Positions 53,001 through 62,000 of a stretch of DNA of 64,000 nucleotides are shown one piece after another. A program made the translations under genes and the position numbers. Location of the stretch: positions 39,852,498-39,916,497 of the forward strand of contig OX421492.1 in assembly GCA_949126835.1 (NCBI GenBank), written 5' to 3'. Position 1 is the stretch's first letter. Each line of letters opens with the position of its first letter. Below the pieces are notes generated by a model, which saw only the letters and a program-made list of their open reading frames with translations, was not told the DNA's origin and made no database searches. The DNA comes from Anisus vortex. Taxonomy: Eukaryota; Mollusca; Gastropoda; Planorbidae.

Positions 53001-56000
53001 AAGCTGAAAAATTTGACTAGCATTAATCGTAATCATCTATATAAAAATATAACTTCTATCTGGTCACTCTTCAAGTGCAGCTGATTATAGTGTAAACATT
53101 TGTTATTAAACTATAGGCTTTTACTTCAGGTAGATTATACTCGTTCAATTATTGAAGTTGATCAGTTCCAATCTCGCCCGAATTTCCATGAAGTAGTATA
53201 GAAAACCTGTTAACGACCCTCTGATTATGGTTTTCAACATTATTAGAGCCCTCTAGGAAACAACACTTTGTCATCAATACACTGGTGTGACCCAATATAT
53301 TAGAGGTTACAAATATCCTGTTTTTTTTTATCCACTATCAGTGAGGCTCTTTCAATAGAATCGTCAGTCAGCCAGATAATACAATAGCTGACTCTTAATG
53401 ATACTTTTACTTGATGGGCATAAAAAAAAGATAAACATAAAAACATGTTGTTTGATTTATAGCTTTTTAATTTACTTTAATCAACTACAGCTTTTCAATT
53501 TTCTTTAATCAATGTAGAAGAAAAATGTTGATGGCATAAACACTTTAGTTGTGTATAACACTAATGGTGATGTAAAATTGGAAGTGTTTTGCATACAATT
53601 TCAGGCAAACCAGGAACAGCGTTCAAGGGCCAGCACCATTGCTGGCACACATATCACTTCTGACAGACTTCCACAGTCACAACAAGCAACTGGATTAGCT
53701 GCTCCAGACTTTATAGGAGCTTCAGATAATAAGCCAGAAGGTAGATGTCTTATCAAGCTTAGCTTTATTTCATGCATGTAGAAATTTATGAAAGACTTAA
53801 TGCAATAACTTAAATAACAACCAGTTAACTATGGAGTTTACTGCAATAACTTAAATAACAACCAGTTAACTATGGAGTTTACTCATTGCTTCTATTATTA
53901 CCTTTCACAGATGAAATTGCATTAGGCATGGAAGACCAGCAGTCCATTTCTATTATTGACCATCACAAGTTGTTACCTCGTCTAGGTCTGACGGAGAACA
54001 AACCCATTCCTGATCCTGTCAGGTTTACAGAATTGGATCCGCTGGGCTCCTGTATTATTGTAACAACCCCTCCAGAGATGGCATCCTCCTCATCCAGTAC
54101 ACTTGCTGGTATTTACCCTCAGTTCCACTCAATTATTTACAGCCAATCAATAGGAAACTATTTTTTCACCCATGTTTTGTAATGTTTTCATTTTTTTAAG
54201 AACATTTACTTAGCTCTGAGGAGTGAGTATGTGTAAGATTATTCCTTTAAGAAAATAGTTGTCAAATGTCACTAGAGATTATATAGAGATTAAATAGAGA
54301 TTTTGTTTTCTTTCAAAAGGTGCAACGTCATCACTCGGCAGTAGATCAAATCCAGATATTGCATGTCTACGTGAGTAGATGATTTAATTTTTTTTTATCC
54401 AATGGATAGGTGACAGCCAAGCTAGGTATAATTTCACCTTGGCACAGCATGCTAATGTATGTGTGTGTGAATGCCCACCAACCAAGGGTTTTTGAAATCC
54501 ATCCCTTTTAGTTATCTTTTGTTCTTGAGACAGAGTTTGATATAGATTAGTCACAGGTTTAATGGCTTGTTGTTATATCTATTTTTGTTATGTACTGGTT
54601 GACAGTCCTGAATTCATGTAACTATTGAGTGCATAACCACAGCTGCAGAATGTGGGAATCAATAGTGTACTGGCCATACAATCCCTTTGACTAAAAAAAA
54701 AAAAGAACAGTTATGCCCAATATATGGAAAATCTTAATTGGGCTTTGCTAATTTACTTGAAAAGAATGTTTCCTTTCTTGCTGCTCCACTTGCCATAAAT
54801 ATGCACAATGTGTCCACTTGCAATAAATGTACACAATTGGTCCACTTGCAATAAATGTACACAATGTGTCCACTTGCAATAAATGTACACAATTGGTCCA
54901 CTTGCAATAAATGTATACAATTGGTCCACTTGCAATAAATGTACACAATTTGTCCACAGCCTCCATGTCTGGAATGTACCTGATGGGTGTGACTCCAGGT
55001 GCAATGCCCAAGAATGTCAAGTGTGAAGTGAAACAGAAAAGCCTGGGTGAACAGGCTGCCCATCTGAACAAGATGGCAGATAAAGTGTTGGCCTTGAAAA
55101 GTTCTGTAAGTGCTGCACAGACTCTAGTGGCTCGTGCAGTCAGCATGAAAATTTTATCTTTTCTATCCCAGTGGTAAGTTTTCAAGTCTGACTTTTCATT
55201 GAAATACTTTATTAATGTTTCTGAAGTTCCAGGGTTTCAATGCTAGTTGATCCTTACATCTAGAATATGTTCTTGGATTATGCATTTATTGGTTCCTGTC
55301 CTTGGCTGACCTTGTTTTTTTTTTATTGAACACAATCTCCTTGTAGGCAATGACCAACTCAGCTGGTAAATTTTACAGAAATACCAACATTGATAGATAG
55401 ACTGTAGTGGACCTCTTGACAAGATGGCGGAAATATTGTGGTCATGGATTCAATTTAAAATTGGTCCTTGAACATGCCATGATATCAAGTGTCTTTTTTT
55501 TAAGTAACAGGCTAGCCCTTTTTAAGTCAATGAAAGAAATTATTTGGAATAAATACTGAACATGTTAAAGAGAAATTTCATCTCTAAAATTGTCATTAAT
55601 TTATTAGTATCACTAAAATGTTTGCTTGTGTGCTAAGCTAAAAATTGTAATAGATTTTGTGCTGATTTTGGAGCCTAATTATATTTTTAAACACTATTCT
55701 AAATAATACAGTTTTATAATAATGTTTTATTTTCATCTCTCTGTAGTAGCCAGGCCTGCAGTTTATCAGCTGCCTTGGAACAAATTGGCCTTGCAGACAT
55801 CATGCAGATTGTCAAGTTAATGTCTCTGTGTGCTGCTGGCAAAATGGAGCTCTTAAATAAAGTGTCAAGGAATGAGGAGTCTTCCAAGCATTTACACCAT
55901 CTTACAGCTGCAATAGGAGCTCTCATAGAAGACAATCCTTCAGCACTGAAGCAGTTGATTCAACTCTGTACACATGTATGTACTTTGGTCGCATTGTTGT

Positions 56001-59000
56001 TCTTTTTTATACTAGACTTGAGTGAATGATGAATCATACAGAAAATTTAATAGCTATTTGTATCAATACAAAATAATGTCTTTCAATATTTCAAGTCACA
56101 AATATTTTGCAACATTAAGATGTTTTATAGTTATATTAAGATGTTTTATAGTTAGCATATGTTGTGTATAATAATAATTTTAAGTAACTATAGCCATAGC
56201 TAAAGCAATGCTCTTTATTTATAGGAATTAATGATGGCATCAATGGGTATTCATGCTGGGAATTTGGAGGACCAGAATCCTCAGCGCCTGCTCCCAACTC
56301 CTTGTGGTGGAGAGTCCACAGCCTTTGCTGTTACCCAGGCATTAGTTTCACTACTGGCTCAGAAAGGCTGGAACTACAAATTACTCCAAGCCCAACTGTC
56401 TGCTGAAAAAGGTTTGACATTGAAGCACTGCACTGTAGCTTAGTGTAGCTTATGTACATTCGATATAATGACAGTGTAATGCATATTTTCATGTGTATAT
56501 TTAGTAGTTTGAATGTGCTAAGAGGGAACATTGAATGTTTGCAGATTCTCCCACTAATGAGTTCAGCAAGTGTTCTCATCTACAAATGTTGAATGCACTT
56601 TCAGCCTGTGTCATATCAGCACGTATGGCACCTCAGCACAGACAGTGGTCTGCCAAACAACTAGTTAGAGTAAGTATATGAACAGTTTGAGTTTACAAAG
56701 TTTAGAAATACCATTTATAAACTGTGTCGCATTGTTGTAATATTGTACAAGTATTTAAGAGAGGTAATGTATGGTGATTTAATATTATGTCTTGATAAAA
56801 ACAAAGCAAATATGTATAAAGCCCTTGAAATCATTCTTAAACCATGTTTTCCTTGTCCTAGGCCCTGTCAGCGTATGGTCAGCAGGTGACCTCAGGATCA
56901 GACAATCAAGTAGATTTAGGTGGTGATTTGCCACAATGTCCAATAATCAAACTGGAAGGACATCAAAACAGACTTAATGGCTGCTGGTGGAATACTCGTA
57001 AGAGTTATCTTGCCTCTAGGTAATAGAAACACAGCATTCAATATGGTTTGGGAAAGTTTTTGCAAAAAATGACCATGGTTTGGGAAAGTTTGAGAAAACT
57101 GACCATGGTTTACATAACATGCATGTATATCTCCAGTTCCACCTGTAGGAATTCTTGCCAGTATCTTAATAGTAATATTTTAAAAAACATTATGTTTACT
57201 TAAATCTAAAGGGAATTTAGTTTTTTATGTTTGCTTGTACAATTAAAGAAGCAGTTGCAGAGATAGAATAGATATATTTACCGCTAGATGTCTGGAACAT
57301 CAATGAAATATGCCCATGTGAAAAAATCACTGGTAAGAAAATTACAGTTATTTATCAGCTCAAAACAAAACACAAGACTCCAGGAAACACCAATGAGGTG
57401 TAATCCATGCAGGTTTCTGACAATTGTAACACTTTCTAGTTCAATTGAAATTTCTCCAACAAATGGACCTAATAGTGCAGAAGAGAAGACATGGGGCAGG
57501 AGAAATGAACAACTAAATTCTAATATGACAATGCCCTAGTGGACATAAAGCAAACTCAAATAATTTATTTTTTGCTTTAGCTTATTGCTTGGAAAAGCTA
57601 CTTGTACTTCAATGATTAGCTTTAGACATTGTAGCAGAAAATAGTGGTTAAATCAAACTTGCTTCTCTCCTCCTAGTGGCTATGATGGTACTGTGAGAAT
57701 TTGGAGCCTGCCCAACAAAACACATCAGTTTCTACAACAGACTTGTATTTTCAACCGAGGTCAGGAGGCCAGCCTGGAGGAACTAGATGGTAACCAGATC
57801 AATCTTGTATGTTGGAGTAGCACAGGCAAACTTCTAGCAGGCTGTATGGAGAATCTGGTCAATATATGGATGATTGGAGGTAAAGTAGTTTTAAACACTG
57901 CACTTTGTGTTTTTATGAAGTAGATTAAACCAATGAGGCTATCATTTAGATTGTGTGGCAAGTACCTTTGGTTCCTCTAACACATAGCTGGAAGTCTGTG
58001 TAAACTAGGTGGAGTTTCTGATATAAATACTAACTTGATGAGGAATATTAGCCAGGACCATTCAATGTCTCTAGTTTATCTTTTACATAGGCTTGTTTTA
58101 CCTCATATTTGTAGTTTGGCTTGTAATACTTCTAATTTGTACAATTGCTAATTTAAATTAAGGAGTCTTAAATTAGTATTAATGCCTAGAACTTTGAAAA
58201 GAATTTCAGTTTTAAAACATCATTTATTTTCTAATTTCATTACAATTTACTTTTCTATATTTCTATTGAACTATTATTCTGTGAAAATCTTTTTTGAAAT
58301 AAACATCCTTGTCTCTGCATTACCAATCAACTTCTCACTTGAAACTGTTAGCAAAGATATTTTAAATTCAACCTGTTTTAACACTTATCCTTGAAGGTGG
58401 CAGGGGCTATCTAATTGAACAGTCCCAGTGGGTGACTGCCCTTACATGGCCAGGGAGCAAGGGAATGTTTGATGGCAGGGTAGGAATTGTTGGTGATTCG
58501 CTGTTAGTTGGTCGCCTGGATGGCACGGTGGGTCTCATAGACATGATTGACAGCAGTACATGCTTAAGTTTTGAGCTGGAACATTGCAGGAGAAGAAATG
58601 GCAAGTATTAGCAATTATTTGTTCATAAAAATTAATTTATAATCTCATGTTTGTCTGCCATCAAGACCGTATGGTATAGTTTGAGATCAGAAGTCAACCC
58701 AACCAAGGAAATCTTTCCCTTCTGAGTTATGTTTAATCAAGACCTGTGGCATATGTCAGCCATTCCAAAACTTTGACACTGACCACTGTAATTAAGCAAT
58801 AAACTTAAACATTGTATATCTAATCTGTGATGCTTCTTTTATGGTGAAGTTTATCACATCCTACACTTATCACTGATTTTTAAATCATGTGAGGTTGATT
58901 TTCCTGGGTGGTTCTAGCTACTCATACCATGTCCAGATGCCACTTAAAAGAAAGAGAATTTATATGAATTTGTCCTTGCATACAGATAAAATAAAAATGC

Positions 59001-62000
59001 TTTTATCTCTATATTTTTCTGGGTATTTTGCTGTATTTCTAATATTATATAAGTTTGTGATAATAAAGTTTTTTGTAAAGCTTTATTGTTTACTGTCTGA
59101 AGACAATAATACTTTCCTATTACTTATAAATCTATGCAGCCATATAAGTACTACATCATGTGAATCATTAGCTGATCACACGTTGAGATTGCTTATTGAA
59201 AATTAAGCTTGCTTTGTTTCTTTCACGCAAATTCAAAAACATGTTAGAGTCCAGAATATGAACATAAGTGTATTGACTAAACGTAAATATGTCTTTGCTT
59301 GACAGTATCAGTGACTTGCATTGTTTGGTTTGAGGAAGACAAAAGATTTGCAGTGGGCTTTAGTGATGGTGTCATTTCTTTGTGCAGCAGACAGGAATGT
59401 GACCAACCAATCAACATTGATGCACATAAAGTGAGTTTATTATTTTTTTCTCCTTCTGATTTAGTAGTGACAAAAAGCACAGTGTTATTGCACTGCCTCT
59501 ACATTGTGTGGTTCAACAGTGGTGGCTTTTTTATTCCATGGTTTTATAAGAAAACAATTTAATTGGGACTCCATCTTATAGAACAAACGTTATGTCTAAT
59601 TCAATATTAACAAAGTATCTGGGAGCAAGATTTGGCCCACAGATAAAATTATGTTCAGAGGGTGCATTGGAATATTTTCACACATGATTCAAGCTGGAGT
59701 TCAACCATAAACCGCTTCTGAGGAACTGTAAATTTGCCCAAGTGTTAAATAGGGGCTCTTTGACTATTGCATGCACATAAAATTGTCTTTTAAAATTTTT
59801 AATAAATATTCAATTGATTTATTTGACATATTCAAAAACTATTACGTTAATTGCAAAAAAAAATATTTTTTAAAAATCTTTAATTACTACAAATTCTAAG
59901 ATTTTCTATTTTGCCAAAATCAACCAATAGATTTAAATTGCTTGTCTCTTTGTTTCATGGCAGCAGAAGTCAGTGTTTGCAATGAGCTGGGATCCTACTG
60001 GCCATCTGCTGGCTAGTCAAGCTGTTGGTGATGAGGAACTGCACGTGTGGATGATTTCCAATGATGAAGGGTTCACATCCTGGGCACATTTTCACCATAG
60101 TGCTGCAGTATCAGACATGAAGTGGTGTAACCTGATGGGCGTAGGCTCCAACAAGAGATTAATGCTGGCAAGGTAAACTCTCCACTCGACTTGGTAGTCA
60201 TTAGGGATGTTAAAACCGTTTTTTTTCCAAAACCGGTTTTTGGTTCTATAAAACCGGTTTAAAACCGGATTTTGGTTCTCCCCTCCCCGCGGAAGGTCAC
60301 TAGTCACAGGCCAAAAAAGCCAAATGTGCGTAGTTTTGTAGGTATATTGGAAAAATACTTCAAACTTAATTAGTGTTTGCAGGGCATTCAAAGGGTTGAT
60401 TTGTGTGAATACGATATGATTTTGTACTCTTTACCATAAATTCTTTAGAACTAAAAAAAATATGTGCTCATTGATTAAAACCGATAATAGGCCTAGCTTT
60501 CAATTTTTCACTAGTGATAATCAAATTACCGATAATTATCGTTGACCATATTATTAAGAAGCATTTGAAGAGGCATATATGGTAACTCGTAAAATAATAT
60601 ATTGAAAGGTTTCGCGTATCACAAATCAAAAGAATGTGTATTTAATAGTGCCGTCAATAATAAAGCACAGACGCGGCATCTAGCCGAATTGTTCACGGTC
60701 ACATGGAAGGGCTAGTTTGGGTCTCTCCATTGCATACATCAAAGTGCAGCGCACATCTAAAAGATGAGCCGACAAGTAAAAAGATTCATGTTAATTGCAA
60801 CTGTAACTTAACAATTGGTTTGATGTTATTTTTTAGCGCAAGCCTAGTTGGTTTTTGGAAACACAATATCTAAGACTAATCTTGTGTTAGCAAGGCATTT
60901 CAAGAATATTTTTTTTGTGAATCCAACATTATTTATTAAAAATATTTCCATTAGAACCAAAAAAAAAATTTTTTTTTACTTGAAGTAATGATTACCTTCC
61001 AACTTCCAACTAACAAACCGAAATCCGGTATTCCTGTTTTTGTTTAACATCCCTAGTAGTAATATAGTTTACTTCTCACTTTGTCCATTTTTTTTTATTT
61101 TTTCACTTCAGACTACTTTCCTATAGTTTGAAAAGTATTAAAAAACATCTTAAAATGCTGCTAACTTTAGTTATAAATAAACATTTTCACTGATATTAAA
61201 TGACACAAATAGTATTTATTTAATTTATATGTAAAAAAAAAGTAATGATATAAGGGTCTAGAAAACCAACCATGTTTTACAATTATTAGTGTATGACACC
61301 TGTATTTATATTTTGTCTAGTGGATGTGAAGATGGACTGATTTACATTTGGACAGTGCAACAACCAACTTCATCCTGGTGTAACACAGAAACTACTCCAC
61401 AAGTGAGTGATGCTCTAATGGTGTCTTGGTGAAGTGATGGTTGAATAGGTGGCTGATAATCCACCTCTATTTTAACTGTGTTACTTTCTGTCCTTAGGGG
61501 GAGGATGAGCCACAGAGCAGCTACATGCAGCCCAAGGCCAGTAGACTGCGGAAAAAAGCAGACGTGACTTTGTGTGGTCACATTGCCCCCATCTCTTCAC
61601 TGGCTTTCAGTCCTGATGGTCTAATGCTTGCTAGTGGATGTACTAAAGGCTGGCTAAATATTTGGTCCATTCAGGTTTTTACTATTCATTTTCATTATTT
61701 AATAGAAACATGTTTTTACTAAGCACTGGAAATTCTAGGAATTTGTTTTTTAAAGTCTTAATGCATTTGTGTGTATCCATTGTTCCTAAGAGCATCTAGT
61801 GTTCATCAAACTACATGTCCACTACATGTAAATCATTGAGACTTGATAGAAATTGTTTTAAACCACACCATGCATAGGTTTATACTCTGTAGGCTGTATT
61901 ATTCATAGAAGTGATTTCTTATCTCACTAGCTCCCTTCCACCACAACCATTAACTTCTTAAACATTGCACTAGTTAAATTGAACTTCCTAGAAAAAGCAT

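Noticed and set aside
54734..55185. Minus-strand ORFs rich in YIYCKWTNC repeats
   Set aside because: They arise from the 28-bp array and from the reverse strand of HERC1 exon 53.
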